Made by a program: the position numbers and the translations under genes | Notes under the pieces: model-generated | What the model saw: the letters and a program-made list of their open reading frames with translations, nothing else | Databases searched by the model: none | Told to the model about the DNA's origin: nothing | Shown here: positions 8,465 through 17,159 of the stretch, piece after piece | Layout: each line of letters begins with the position of its first letter | Position numbering within the stretch: position 1 is the first letter of the stretch | Assembly (NCBI RefSeq): GCF_018129405.1 | Contig: NZ_JAFCLP010000012.1 | Span: forward strand, 124,001-188,000 | Direction: 5' to 3' | Length of the DNA: 64,000 nt | From: Bradyrhizobium iriomotense | GTDB taxonomy: Bacteria; Pseudomonadota; Alphaproteobacteria; Rhizobiales; Xanthobacteraceae

Positions 8465-9874
8465 ATGAGCGACATCCAGGCCCAGTTTTCCGTTCTGAAG
8501 CAGACCGCCGATGCGAAGGTGGTCGATGCGATTGCAGATCTTATCGAGCATGGCGAGGATCACGAGCTCAACCGCGTCAATGTGCTTGATTTCTCCACGC
8601 AGCACAGTCTCGACGAGGAGCGCGTGATCTCTGCCTTCCTGCATTCGGCGCGGCTCGGGCTGTTCGATCTCGGCTGGAACGTGCTGTGTCCGGGCTGCGG
8701 CGGCGTGCTCGGGGCGCACTCGACCTTAAAGGCACTCAAGCCCGATGATTACCACTGCGCGCTCTGCGCCTGCGGCTACAAGGCCTCGGTCGATGACCAG
8801 GTCGAGGTCTCCTTCACCGTGAACCCGCGCGTGCGGCGCATTGCGGCGCACGATCCCGACACGCTTCCGGTGTGGGAATATTTCAAGCAGGTGTTCTGGA
8901 GCTCCGGCGTCGACTTCAACAAGGAATCGTTTGCGACGCTCGCCAACGAGGTGACGCTGGATACGATGGAGCTGCCGGCCGGCGAGAAGGCGACCATGTC
9001 GCTGCAATTGCCAAACGACTTCGTCATCATCTTCGAGCCGGTGACGCACGCCGCCCATTTCATCGACGTCCAGGGCGAGCCGACCAAGGACCGCCAGCAG
9101 CTCGCCATCATGTACAACAAGGTGCAGGCGCCGACGGGGACCACGACCATGCGGCCGGGTCCGCTGCGATTGTCGCTGGAGAACCAAGCCGGCGTGCGCG
9201 TGCTGCCGTCGGTGTTCATCGCGGCCGAGGCACTCCATCATCTCATTGGCAAGCGCAAGCCGTTCCTCACCGCCAAGCGGATGCTGTCGAACCAGACGTT
9301 TCGCGACGTGTTCAAGGCGGATAATCTCAGTCTCGACCAGCGGCTCCAGATCACCTCGCTGACTTTCCTGTTCACCGATCTGAAGGGCTCGACCGCGCTC
9401 TACGAGCGCGTCGGCGATCTCGCCGCCTTCGACCTCGTGCGCGCGCATTTCCATGCGCTGCTCGAAATCATCTCCTCGGAGAAGGGCGCGGTGGTGAAGA
9501 CCATCGGCGATGCCGTGATGGCGACCTTCATCCGTCCCGAGCATGCGATCGTCGCTGGCCTGCGGATGCGCGCGGCGATGGACGAGCTCAACAAGCAGCG
9601 CGGCACCACCGACCTCATCGTCAAGATCGGCATCCACGAGGGGCCGTGCCTCGCGGTGATGCTCAACGAGCGGCAGGATTATTTCGGCCAGACCGTCAAC
9701 ATCGCCGCGCGCGTGCAGAGCCTGTCGACCGCGCGGGAGATCCACATCACCGGGCCAGTGGCGGATGCGCCGGCGGTCGCCGAACTGCTCCAGCAGCGCG
9801 AGATCAAGCCGATCCAGAAACAGGCCGCGCTACGCGGCATCGCCGACAAGATGGTGGTGTACGAGATACCGTAA
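8465..9874 (+). CDS. class III adenylate/guanylate cyclase with DUF5939-type N-terminus
   Basis: This is a 469-residue protein. The N-terminal ~290 residues match the DUF5939 type and hold a clustered cysteine set (CPGCGG at ~77-82, then CALCACG ~20 residues later) that could bind zinc. The C-terminal ~170 residues are a class III cyclase domain: FTDLKGSTALYERVG and TIGDAVMATF supply the two metal aspartates, a Lys precedes TIGD, and NIAARV supplies the transition-state Asn/Arg. The catalytic set therefore looks complete, with ATP the likelier substrate because of the Lys. No membrane segment is present, so it is a cytosolic sensor cyclase. Its ligand is unknown. Confidence 0.87.
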   Translation: MSDIQAQFSVLKQTADAKVVDAIADLIEHGEDHELNRVNVLDFSTQHSLDEERVISAFLHSARLGLFDLGWNVLCPGCGGVLGAHSTLKALKPDDYHCALCACGYKASVDDQVEVSFTVNPRVRRIAAHDPDTLPVWEYFKQVFWSSGVDFNKESFATLANEVTLDTMELPAGEKATMSLQLPNDFVIIFEPVTHAAHFIDVQGEPTKDRQQLAIMYNKVQAPTGTTTMRPGPLRLSLENQAGVRVLPSVFIAAEALHHLIGKRKPFLTAKRMLSNQTFRDVFKADNLSLDQRLQITSLTFLFTDLKGSTALYERVGDLAAFDLVRAHFHALLEIISSEKGAVVKTIGDAVMATFIRPEHAIVAGLRMRAAMDELNKQRGTTDLIVKIGIHEGPCLAVMLNERQDYFGQTVNIAARVQSLSTAREIHITGPVADAPAVAELLQQREIKPIQKQAALRGIADKMVVYEIP

Positions 9875-9882
9875 TAGTTGAT

Positions 9883-10009
9883 GTCGTCCTGGCGAAAGCC
9901 AGGACCCATTACCCCAGGGAGTTGTTTGGCGAAGACTCGTGGTTCGGTACTTCTACCGCGTACACTCGATAGATTCCGCGGTATGGGTCCTGGCTTTCGC
10001 CAGGACGAC
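9883..10009. repeat. long inverted repeat, family A
   Basis: Ends GTCGTCCTGGCGAAAGCCAG and its exact complement enclose a variable ~70-base middle. Seven related copies occur in the window (9883, 20358, 32435, 36104, 46442, 57100, 59689). It fills most of the gap before the TerB gene. No ORF in it is credible. Confidence 0.85.
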
Positions 10010-10156
10010 ATCGGTGGAGTCGGCCATCAGCCCGCCCAGATTGCAGAAACGTAATGCGCGCGCCGAACTGACGCACGTTGCGCCGGTTGAGTTTCCCGCT
10101 CATATAATGCCGGTAGCCGCCGCACCCCGCGGCGGCATCGATTTCGGTAGGACCTT

Positions 10157-10645
10157 ATGCTCGACGGCCTGCGCCAATTCATCGCCGACATTGTTGCCCC
10201 CCAGGCTCAGGACCGCGCATTCGGCGACAGCGACTATCGGCTCGCGGCCACTGCGTTGCTGGTCCACGTGGTCTCGCTGGACGGCCAGCCGAGCGCTGCC
10301 GAGCAGCGCAAGCTGCACGGCCTGATCGAGAGCCATTTCGGGCTCGATCGCGGCAAGGCCGATCGCCTGATCGCCGATGCGACCGAGGTCGAGGGCGAGG
10401 CCGTCGATCTCTATCATTTCACCAGTGTCATCATGCGCTCGCTCGATGAAGTGGGCCGCAAGCGCATCGTGCAGATGATGTGGGAGCTGGTTTATGCCGA
10501 CGGCCAGGTCTCGGAGTTCGAGGACAACGTCGTCTGGCGCGCCTCCGACCTGCTCGGGATTTCCCAGCGCGACCGGATCGAGCTCAAGCATGCCGTTGCG
10601 GAGCATGCCGGTGGGCAGGTGCAGGACAGCGCCGTCGGCGGTTGA
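10157..10645 (+). CDS. TerB-family protein
   Basis: This 162-residue all-helical protein resembles the TerB/TerB-like domain: paired Asp/Glu-rich helical repeats HVVSLDGQPSAAEQRKL and ELVYADGQVSEFEDNVVWR, the usual metal-binding acidic positions. TerB proteins are cytosolic and linked to tellurite or envelope stress responses and to TerC membrane partners. No ter genes are adjacent, so involvement in tellurite resistance cannot be claimed. AGGA precedes ATG 10157. It is monocistronic. Confidence 0.8.
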   Translation: MLDGLRQFIADIVAPQAQDRAFGDSDYRLAATALLVHVVSLDGQPSAAEQRKLHGLIESHFGLDRGKADRLIADATEVEGEAVDLYHFTSVIMRSLDEVGRKRIVQMMWELVYADGQVSEFEDNVVWRASDLLGISQRDRIELKHAVAEHAGGQVQDSAVGG

Positions 10646-10865
10646 TCCGCGCAAACCGGCTGGCGGCCGGTTGTGCTGATCACATGACGAAACTTTAATG
10701 TGGATGATGTTCACCCATATTTGCCCGTAAATTTCCGGGTTTTCTGCTTTCCCTGATGTCCGCTCAAGCGGCCATGCGGCTGGCGACGCTTGCCTGTCGC
10801 GCACAGCCTATGCTCTCGTTCCGCCATTGCGGGACCAAAAAACTTCAATTCAAGAGACATCGATC

Positions 10866-11645
10866 GTGACTGAGCGGGTAACGTTGATCACCGGTGCCTC
10901 GGCGGGCATAGGCACGGAGCTGGCGCGTGTATTTGCCGCCAATGGACACCGCCTCGCGCTGACGGCGCGACGGGCAGACCGGCTGGAGGCGCTCGCGAGT
11001 GAGCTCGCCGCCAAGGGCGGCAAGAAGCCGATCGTAATCACGTGCGATCTTCAGGACGCTGGCGCCGGCGATAAGATCGCCGCAGCGCTCAAAGCCGAAG
11101 GCGTCGAGCTCGATCATCTCGTCAACAATGCCGGCTTCGGTGTGTTCGGCGATGCCATCGAGTGCGATCGCGCCGATCAGGTCGGCATCGTCGATGTCAA
11201 CGTGCGGGCATTGACCGATCTGTCGCTGCGCTTTGCCGATCAGCTCATCAGGAACAAGGGTGGACTTTTGAATGTCGGATCGGTCGCCGGCTTTCTGCCC
11301 GGCCCCGGAATGGCCGTCTACTACGCCTCCAAGGCCTATGTGATTTCCCTCACCGAGGCACTGCGGGCAGAGCTCGCGCCGCGCGGCGTTCGTGTCACCG
11401 TGCTTTGTCCGGGTCCGGTGCCCACCGAATTCCAGGCCCGTGCCGGTGTCGGGTCCGGGCACAATACGGCGCTTCTCAACGTTTCGGCTCCCGATGTTGC
11501 CAGGCAGGCCTATCAGGGCCTGATGGCCAACAAACGGGCAGTGCTTCCGGGGCTCGGCATCAAGATTGTGCCGTTCGCGCTGCGGTTCTTTCCGCGCAGC
11601 TTCATCCTGTACGCCACCAGCCGGTTCCAGCGGCAGAGGCACTAG
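10866..11645 (+). CDS. SDR family NAD(P)-dependent oxidoreductase
   Basis: This ~259-residue classical short-chain dehydrogenase has the nucleotide-binding TGASAGIG near the N-terminus, NNAG, the catalytic Ser in NVGSVAG, and YYASK (YxxxK). PGPVPTEF follows the active site. An Arg pair after strand 2 (TARRADRL) suggests NADP(H) preference. The C-terminal hydrophobic tail with basic residues (ILYATSRFQRQRH) suggests peripheral membrane contact. I chose GTG 10866, with AAGAGA upstream, because the fold begins two residues later; a TTG at 10827 would add a non-conserved leader. The substrate is unknown. Confidence 0.85.
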   Translation: MTERVTLITGASAGIGTELARVFAANGHRLALTARRADRLEALASELAAKGGKKPIVITCDLQDAGAGDKIAAALKAEGVELDHLVNNAGFGVFGDAIECDRADQVGIVDVNVRALTDLSLRFADQLIRNKGGLLNVGSVAGFLPGPGMAVYYASKAYVISLTEALRAELAPRGVRVTVLCPGPVPTEFQARAGVGSGHNTALLNVSAPDVARQAYQGLMANKRAVLPGLGIKIVPFALRFFPRSFILYATSRFQRQRH

Positions 11646-11740
11646 AGCCCCGTTCCGATGAAATCGGAACTGGACTCTAGATTTCTTGTTTTGACGCGTT
11701 TTCTTTACGCGAACCGGTATCCACTTCGCTCGAAAACGCT
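11644..11740. repeat. interspersed repeat, family E
   Basis: The element starts with the short palindrome GTTCCGATGAAATCGGAAC and continues as TTTTGACGCGTTTTCTTTAC...CACTTCGCTCGAAAACGCT. The second half recurs in inverted orientation at 19850-19905. It begins at the stop codon of the SDR gene. Confidence 0.75.
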
Positions 11741-11873
11741 TTGAAGACAGCCTGAAGCGACCGTAGTGGCCCGGAGCTTGCTTCGACGGTGTGGCGTGTG
11801 TGCGCAAACTCACACGATGTTAACCATCGCTTAGCTATGCTGGCGGTCTGAACTGATAGCACTCGCAGAGGCC

Positions 11874-12668
11874 ATGTCGTTCCGGACGGACAGGTTTGGT
11901 GGCGCAGAATTGGTGCCCTTCCGAAGGAGGGTGCCGAGCGCCGCCGCCTCCGAAAACCGGTTGCCGGTTCTGATCGTCCTGCACCAGGAATCCTCGACAC
12001 CCGGCCGCGTCGGCAATGCGCTGCGCGCGCTCGGCCATCGCCTGGACATCCGCCGTCCCCGCTTCGGCGATCCCCTGCCCGAAACCCTCGATCAGCATGC
12101 CGGCGCCGTGTTCTTCGGTGGTCCGATGAGCGCCAACGATCCCGACGACTACATTCGCCGCGAGATCGACTGGATCGAAATTCCGCTTCGCGAACAGCGG
12201 CCGTTCCTCGGCATCTGCCTGGGCGCGCAGATGCTGGCGATGCAGCTCGGGGCCCGCGTCGCGCCGCATGCGGAGGCGCTGACCCAGATCGGCTATTACC
12301 CGATTCGCCCGACGGCGGCGGGACACGCGCTATGCCCGCACTGGCCGGCGCAGGTCTATCACTGGCACCGCGAGGGGTTCACGTTGCCCGTCGGTGCCGA
12401 TCTGCTGGCGGAAGGCGATGACTTTCCGATTCAGGCCTATCGCGCCGGCAATGCCTTCGGCGTGCAGTTTCATCCTGACGTGACCTACGCGATGATGCAT
12501 TGCTGGACCACGCGCGGCTATGACGGCCTGAGCGCACCCGGCGCGCGCGAGCGGCATCATCACTTTGCGGATCGTGCCGTGTATGACGCGGCGGAACGCG
12601 CCTGGCTCGACCATTTCATCGACGGCTGGCTGGCGCGCCGGCCGGTGCTGGCGCAAGCCGCCGAGTAA
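11874..12668 (+). CDS. class I glutamine amidotransferase-like protein
   Basis: This is a 264-residue protein with a GATase-1 fold of the stand-alone GMP-synthase-like type. The nucleophile elbow GICLGAQ supplies Cys and the C-terminal FGVQFHPDV supplies His. The third catalytic position, normally Glu in the FHPE motif, is Asp here. VYHWHREGFTLP is the usual substrate-side loop. It would hydrolyse glutamine to feed ammonia to a partner, but no synthetase is adjacent and the partner is unknown. The first ~25 residues are poorly conserved, so the true start could be later, near VLIVLHQES. Confidence 0.83.
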   Translation: MSFRTDRFGGAELVPFRRRVPSAAASENRLPVLIVLHQESSTPGRVGNALRALGHRLDIRRPRFGDPLPETLDQHAGAVFFGGPMSANDPDDYIRREIDWIEIPLREQRPFLGICLGAQMLAMQLGARVAPHAEALTQIGYYPIRPTAAGHALCPHWPAQVYHWHREGFTLPVGADLLAEGDDFPIQAYRAGNAFGVQFHPDVTYAMMHCWTTRGYDGLSAPGARERHHHFADRAVYDAAERAWLDHFIDGWLARRPVLAQAAE

Positions 12669-12784
12669 CCTGCGCCGCCTTCGCGCAGGTCCTTGGCGCA
12701 AGTTCTTCTCTCATCCCTGGATATGCTAGGCTCGTTCCTAACGAGCGCGCGCAAACGCGTGCCGGCAGATCAAGGGAGAGCGCC

Positions 12785-13597
12785 GTGGCCTATGAACACA
12801 TTCTCTATGAGGTGAGCGACAAGATCGCGACCATCACGCTCAATCGCCCCGATCGCATGAATGCCTGGACGCCGATCATGGAGCGCGACGTGCGTCATGC
12901 GATGGAAGCGTCAAGCGCCGACGACAACGTCCGCGTCATCGTGCTCACCGGCGCGGGCCGCGCCTTCTGCGCCGGCGCTGACATGGATGCGCTGAAGGGG
13001 CTCGATCCCGATGACGTCAGACGCGCCTCGAACCTGCCGCCGTTCGACATGAATCGCCGGCCCGACTGGCAGACGCGCTACGGCTTCTATCCGTCGATCA
13101 AGAAGCCCGTCATCGCCATGCTCAACGGCGCGACCGCCGGCATCGGTCTCGTCCATGCGCTCTATTGCGACCTGCGCTTTGCCGCCGACAACACCGTGTT
13201 CACAACGGCGTTCGCGCGGCGCGGCCTGATCGCCGAGCACGGCATCAGCTGGATGCTGCCGCGCATCGTCGGCCACGCCAATGCGATGGACCTGTTGCTT
13301 TCGGCGCGCCGCGTTTCGAGCGAGGAATCGCTGCGGATCGGACTGGTGAACCGGCTCTGCTCGCCCGACAAGCTGCGCGAGGAGACCTACGCCTATGCGC
13401 GCGACCTCGCCGATTTCGTCTCGCCGAGTGCGATGGCCGTGATCAAGCGCCAGCTCTACGAGGTCCCGTTCCAGACGCTGGCGGAAGCGACGATCGAAGC
13501 CAACAGGGAGATGATGGTGGCGCTGAACGGGAGTGATTTCAGGGAGGGGGTCGCGAGCTTCATGGAGAAACGGCCGCCGCGGTTTACGGGGAGGTAG
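12785..13597 (+). CDS. enoyl-CoA hydratase/isomerase family protein
   Basis: This 270-residue crotonase-fold protein begins AYEHILYEVSDKIATITLNR and has the CoA/oxyanion motif GAGRAFCAGADM and a second oxyanion segment NGATAGIGLVHALYCDLRF. A Glu in FARRGLIAEHGISW occupies the usual catalytic region, supporting hydratase activity. It would act on fatty- or aromatic-acid-derived acyl-CoA in the cytosol. The GTG start at 12785 is preceded by AAGGGAGAG. It is monocistronic, so the specific pathway is unclear. Confidence 0.88.
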   Translation: MAYEHILYEVSDKIATITLNRPDRMNAWTPIMERDVRHAMEASSADDNVRVIVLTGAGRAFCAGADMDALKGLDPDDVRRASNLPPFDMNRRPDWQTRYGFYPSIKKPVIAMLNGATAGIGLVHALYCDLRFAADNTVFTTAFARRGLIAEHGISWMLPRIVGHANAMDLLLSARRVSSEESLRIGLVNRLCSPDKLREETYAYARDLADFVSPSAMAVIKRQLYEVPFQTLAEATIEANREMMVALNGSDFREGVASFMEKRPPRFTGR

Positions 13598-13623
13598 GGG
13601 GCGATCTGGGGGAAAAGTCCGCC

Positions 13624-13720
13624 GTCGCCCTTCGGGCTATGGCGGGACAGCCTTCGCTCACTTCGCTACGAGAGAGCAGGGCTGGCTTGCCTAGCCGAAG
13701 CTCGCGAAGCGAGCGAAGGC
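13624..13720. repeat. palindromic repeat (AGCCTTCGCTC-type)
   Basis: Inverted arms AGCCTTCGCTCACTTCGCTA and CGAAGCGAGCGAAGGCT are separated by ~45 bases, with GCCCTTCGGGC at the outer edge. It abuts the 3' end of tRNA-Ala directly. Confidence 0.7.
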
Positions 13721-13796
<76 letters not shown>

Positions 13797-14003
13797 TTTG
13801 CTGGCCGCTCTGGTAAACGCGGCCGACAACCGGGCGCCATTTAAGTCCCTGCCAAGGTCAAGTCAAGGACGGGCGTAACCCGGTTTTAGCCATTTCGGTG
13901 CCCGAACTTCCCTTGTTTGGGCCGGGGGGAACCGATATCTAGCAAAAGGCGTCACTCCCGACCGAAGCCAGAAATTTCCCAAAAGCCAGAGGCCTCATAA
14001 GCC
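13797..14003. other. non-coding gap upstream of yggT
   Basis: This 207-base intergenic region holds the tRNA-Ala promoter side and the yggT operon leader. No ORF, hairpin or repeat is convincing here. Confidence 0.5.
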
Positions 14004-14294
14004 ATGCGTGCCGTTCTCGACATCGTCATCATCGTGCTCGACCTCTACGTCTGGCTGCTGATCGCCTCCGCGATCCTGTCCTGGCTGATCGCCTTCAACG
14101 TCGTGAACACGCGCAACCAATTCGTGTCAGCGGTGGCGGAGTTCCTGTACCGGATCACCGAGCCGCTGCTGGCGCCGATTCGCAATTTCCTGCCCAGCCT
14201 AGGCGGCCTCGACATCTCGCCGATCATCCTGATCCTGATCATCATGTTCATCGAGCGGGTGATCCTGTACTACATCTACCCGAACGTGATCTGA
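14004..14294 (+). CDS. YggT family membrane protein
   Basis: This is a 96-residue protein with two to three hydrophobic helices (residues ~3-30 and ~70-90) and the YggT/YlmG signature around [20 protein letters not shown]. YggT proteins sit in the inner membrane and are associated with division and envelope or osmotic functions in bacteria, and with nucleoid distribution in plastids. It is the first gene of a tight operon with the DUF167 gene (15 bases apart) and folD, an order often seen in Rhizobiales. Confidence 0.9.
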   Translation: MRAVLDIVIIVLDLYVWLLIASAILSWLIAFNVVNTRNQFVSAVAEFLYRITEPLLAPIRNFLPSLGGLDISPIILILIIMFIERVILYYIYPNVI

Positions 14295-14309
14295 GCAGGC
14301 TGGAGCGCC

Positions 14310-14666
14310 TTGGTCGCGAAAGAGGCTGGCAAGGAACCCTGGCGTTACTCGGCCTCGGGAATCAGCATCGCGCTGCGGGTGACGCCGCGCGGCGGCCGCG
14401 ACGACATCGACGGGATCGAGCAATTGGCCGACGGGCGCAACGTGCTCAAGGTGCGGGTGCGCGCCATTGCCGATGGCGGCGAGGCCAACAAGGCCGTTTT
14501 GCTCCTGCTCGCGAAATCGCTCGGGGTGTCCAAAGCCAGCGTAAAACTGCTATCCGGAGCCACGTCGCGGCTGAAGCAGATCGCGGTCGACGGCGATCCG
14601 GTGCGGCTGGGTGAAGCCCTGCGCCAGCTCGTCCAAGCCAAAGCGGCAGACAAATCGACAGACTGA
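14310..14666 (+). CDS. DUF167 / YggU family protein
   Basis: This 118-residue protein has the DUF167 core: ALRVTPRGGRDD, then LKVRVRAIADGGEANKAV and LLSGATSRLKQIAV. It is small and cytosolic, with a likely nucleic-acid-binding surface, but the function is not established. The start is TTG 14310, preceded by GGAG; no better ATG exists in frame. It lies 15 bases after yggT and 9 bases before folD, so co-translation in one operon is very likely. Confidence 0.9.
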   Translation: MVAKEAGKEPWRYSASGISIALRVTPRGGRDDIDGIEQLADGRNVLKVRVRAIADGGEANKAVLLLLAKSLGVSKASVKLLSGATSRLKQIAVDGDPVRLGEALRQLVQAKAADKSTD

Positions 14667-14675
14667 GGAACTGAC

Positions 14676-15560
14676 ATGACCGCCAAGATCATTGATGGAA
14701 AAGTCATCGCCGCGGAACTCCGCGCCCGCGTCGCCGACGAGGTTGCCCGGGTCAAGCGCGAGCACAATCTGGTGCCGGGCCTTGCGGTGGTGCTGGTCGG
14801 CAACGACGCCGCCAGCGAGGTCTATGTCCGCTCCAAGCACACCCAGACGCAAGCCGCCGGCATGGCCTCGTTCGAGCACAGGCTGCCGGCCGACGTGTCG
14901 CAAGCAGATCTGCTGGCGCTCGTCGCAAAGCTCAACCGCGATCCCGCCGTGCACGGCATTCTCGTGCAATTGCCGCTGCCAAAGGGGCTGAACACCGAGG
15001 CCGTCATCAACGCCATCGATCCCGCCAAGGATGTCGACGGCCTGCATCCGAGCAATGCCGGCCGGCTCGCCGGCGGCCTCGAGGCGCTGTCGCCCTGCAC
15101 GCCGCTCGGTTGCATCATTTTGACCAAAAGCGTGCATGCTTCGCTCGAAGGCATGAATGCCATCGTGCTCGGTCGCTCCAACCTGGTTGGCCGCCCGCTG
15201 GTGCAATTGCTGCTGAACGAGAACGCCACGGTGACGATCGCGCATTCGCGCTCGCGCGATCTGCCCGGGCTCGTCAAGCGCGCCGACCTCGTCTATGCCG
15301 CCGTCGGCAAGCCTGAGATGGTGCGCGCGGACTGGCTGAAGCCGGGCGCGACCGTGATCGATGTCGGCATCAATCGCATCCCGAAGGAGGACGGCAAGAC
15401 GCGCCTCGTCGGTGATGTCGCCTATCAGGAAGCGCTTGGCGTGGCCGGTGCCATCACGCCGGTGCCGGGTGGTGTCGGCCAGATGACGGTGGCGTGTCTC
15501 CTGGTGAATACGCTGCGCGCTGCGTGCGCGATTGCAGGGCTGCCGAAGCCGGCGGTGTAG
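14676..15560 (+). CDS. folD: bifunctional methylenetetrahydrofolate dehydrogenase/cyclohydrolase
   Basis: This is a 294-residue FolD. It interconverts 5,10-methylene-THF, methenyl-THF and 10-formyl-THF in the cytosol, supplying one-carbon units for purines and formyl-Met. Visible signatures are [14 protein letters not shown] (catalytic Tyr and Lys), [31 protein letters not shown] (NADP site) and [15 protein letters not shown] near the C-terminus. The length is normal. It is the third gene of the yggT operon, convergent with ppa. Confidence 0.97.
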   Translation: MTAKIIDGKVIAAELRARVADEVARVKREHNLVPGLAVVLVGNDAASEVYVRSKHTQTQAAGMASFEHRLPADVSQADLLALVAKLNRDPAVHGILVQLPLPKGLNTEAVINAIDPAKDVDGLHPSNAGRLAGGLEALSPCTPLGCIILTKSVHASLEGMNAIVLGRSNLVGRPLVQLLLNENATVTIAHSRSRDLPGLVKRADLVYAAVGKPEMVRADWLKPGATVIDVGINRIPKEDGKTRLVGDVAYQEALGVAGAITPVPGGVGQMTVACLLVNTLRAACAIAGLPKPAV

Positions 15561-15566
15561 CCGATC

Positions 15567-15666
15567 GTCGTTCCGGGGCGCACGAAGTGCGAACCCGGAA
15601 CCTCGAGATTCTCAGGTGCGCAATTGCGCACCGTAGTTCGATGCTGACGCATCGCCCCGGAATGAC
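15567..15666. repeat. palindromic repeat, family B
   Basis: Ends GTCGTTCCGGGGCG and CGCCCCGGAATGAC are complementary, with CCCGGAACCTCGAGATTC inside. It lies between convergent folD and ppa. Related copies: 29867, 37972, 39341, 39946, 51749, 62202, 63595. Confidence 0.85.
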
Positions 15667-15668
15667 GA

Positions 15669-16205
15669 TCAGCCCCTCTTCTTCTTCTCGCGCTCGATGC
15701 CCTCGAGGATCAGCTTGTGCGCCTCCTCCGGGCCGCCCCAGCGCAGGATCTTCACCCACTTGCCCTTCTCGAGATCCTTGTAGTGCTCGAAGAAGTGCTG
15801 GATCTGCTGCAGCGTGATGTCGGGCAGGTCGGAGTACGACTTCACCTTGTCGTAGCGCTGCGTCAGCTTCGACGACGGCACCGCCAGGATCTTCTCGTCG
15901 CCGCCGGCTTCGTCCTCCATGAACAGCACGCCGACCGGGCGCACGCTCATGACGGCGCCGGGGATGATGGCGCGGGTGTTGATGATCAGCACGTCGCAGG
16001 GGTCGCCGTCGTCGGACAGCGTGTGCGGGATGAAGCCGTAGTTACCGGGGTAACGCATCGGCGTGTACAGGAAGCGGTCGACCACCAGCGTGCCGGCCTC
16101 CTTGTCCATCTCGTACTTGATCGGTTCGCCGCCCACGGGGACTTCGATGATGACGTTGACGTCGTGGGGGACGTTTTTTCCGATCGAGACCGCATCGATA
16201 CGCAT
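15669..16205 (-). CDS. ppa: inorganic pyrophosphatase (family I)
   Basis: This 178-residue protein has the length of bacterial family I pyrophosphatases and hydrolyses PPi to pull biosynthetic reactions forward. Motifs seen are [19 protein letters not shown] (active-site Glu and Lys), [10 protein letters not shown] and the signature [10 protein letters not shown] with its metal-binding aspartates, then [14 protein letters not shown]. Single cytosolic gene. The ATG at 16205 is the only sensible start. Confidence 0.97.
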   Translation of the reverse strand: MRIDAVSIGKNVPHDVNVIIEVPVGGEPIKYEMDKEAGTLVVDRFLYTPMRYPGNYGFIPHTLSDDGDPCDVLIINTRAIIPGAVMSVRPVGVLFMEDEAGGDEKILAVPSSKLTQRYDKVKSYSDLPDITLQQIQHFFEHYKDLEKGKWVKILRWGGPEEAHKLILEGIEREKKKRG

Positions 16206-16383
16206 TCAAGGCTCCGTTGTTGCCGAGGTTAAATCGCGCCCGGCAGCGATTTTGGCGCTGTCATACGCGGGCTTGGCCCGCCAATCCATCGTGTTTTTTT
16301 GAAATAATGAATCCAGCGATCACCGGCGCAAGCGGCGGGCGGTATCGAAGGAAGGAAAGCGCTGCCGGCCGGACTTCAGCAGC

Positions 16384-16893
16384 TCAATTGGTCCAAGCGA
16401 AGGCAACCTTGTCGAGCGACTTCGGCCCGAACCGCTCCGAGGAGCGCGCCACCATGCGGCCGCCCAACGCACGGTAGAACTCGGTTGCCGGATCGTTGTC
16501 CGAGAGCGCCCACACCACCATGCTCTTCAGGCCGCTCTGCATCAGGTCGCGGCGGGCGGCGGCGAACAGCCTGCGGCCGAAGCCGAGGCCCTGAAACTCG
16601 GGACGCAGATAGAGCTCGTAGATCTCGCCGTCGAAGTGCAGGCTGCGCGCGCGGTTGCGGCCGTAATTGGCATAGCCCGCGATCTTGTCGCCGAACACCA
16701 GCACACTGACGCGGCTGCCCTTGCGAATCGCGCTGTCCCACCATTGCGGACCGCGGCGGTTGATCAGCTTCTCCAGCTCGGCGCCGGGAATGATGCCCTG
16801 ATAGGCCGAACGCCAGGCTTCGTCATGGGTCGACGCCACCGCAGTTGCATCTGCGGCTTTGGCCGGCCGGACCTCGATCAGGGTTGTGCTCAT
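16384..16893 (-). CDS. GNAT family N-acetyltransferase
   Basis: This ~169-residue GNAT-fold protein has strand-loop motif VRPAKAADATAV at the N-terminus, the acetyl-CoA site LYLRPEFQGLGFGRRLF (a Q/R-x-x-G-x-G/A variant), and NDPATEFYRALGG near the C-terminus. It moves an acetyl group to an amine; the substrate is unknown. I chose the ATG at 16893 because the fold starts there; the ATG twelve codons upstream adds a non-conserved basic leader. It is monocistronic. Confidence 0.87.
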   Translation of the reverse strand: MSTTLIEVRPAKAADATAVASTHDEAWRSAYQGIIPGAELEKLINRRGPQWWDSAIRKGSRVSVLVFGDKIAGYANYGRNRARSLHFDGEIYELYLRPEFQGLGFGRRLFAAARRDLMQSGLKSMVVWALSDNDPATEFYRALGGRMVARSSERFGPKSLDKVAFAWTN

Positions 16894-17159
16894 GGACGCG
16901 ATCAAATCAAGTCGCCGCGCCGGCGGCAAGACCTATCGTTAATTATCGGTTAACCTGTGGACTTTCTGCATCAGTATTATGGCCATGTTGTACCGAAAGA
17001 GGACAAGCCGCTGCCTTGAACGGCAGCCCCCTGCCACGCGTCGGTGCAAAACTGCGTCGCGGCAACCAATGAACGGCAATGGCAGCGCAGAAAGTCCGCC
17101 CGGAATGATTCGTTCCTACTAGTCTGGCAGTCGCTGTCCGTGCTCGCCTTTGGCCATTC

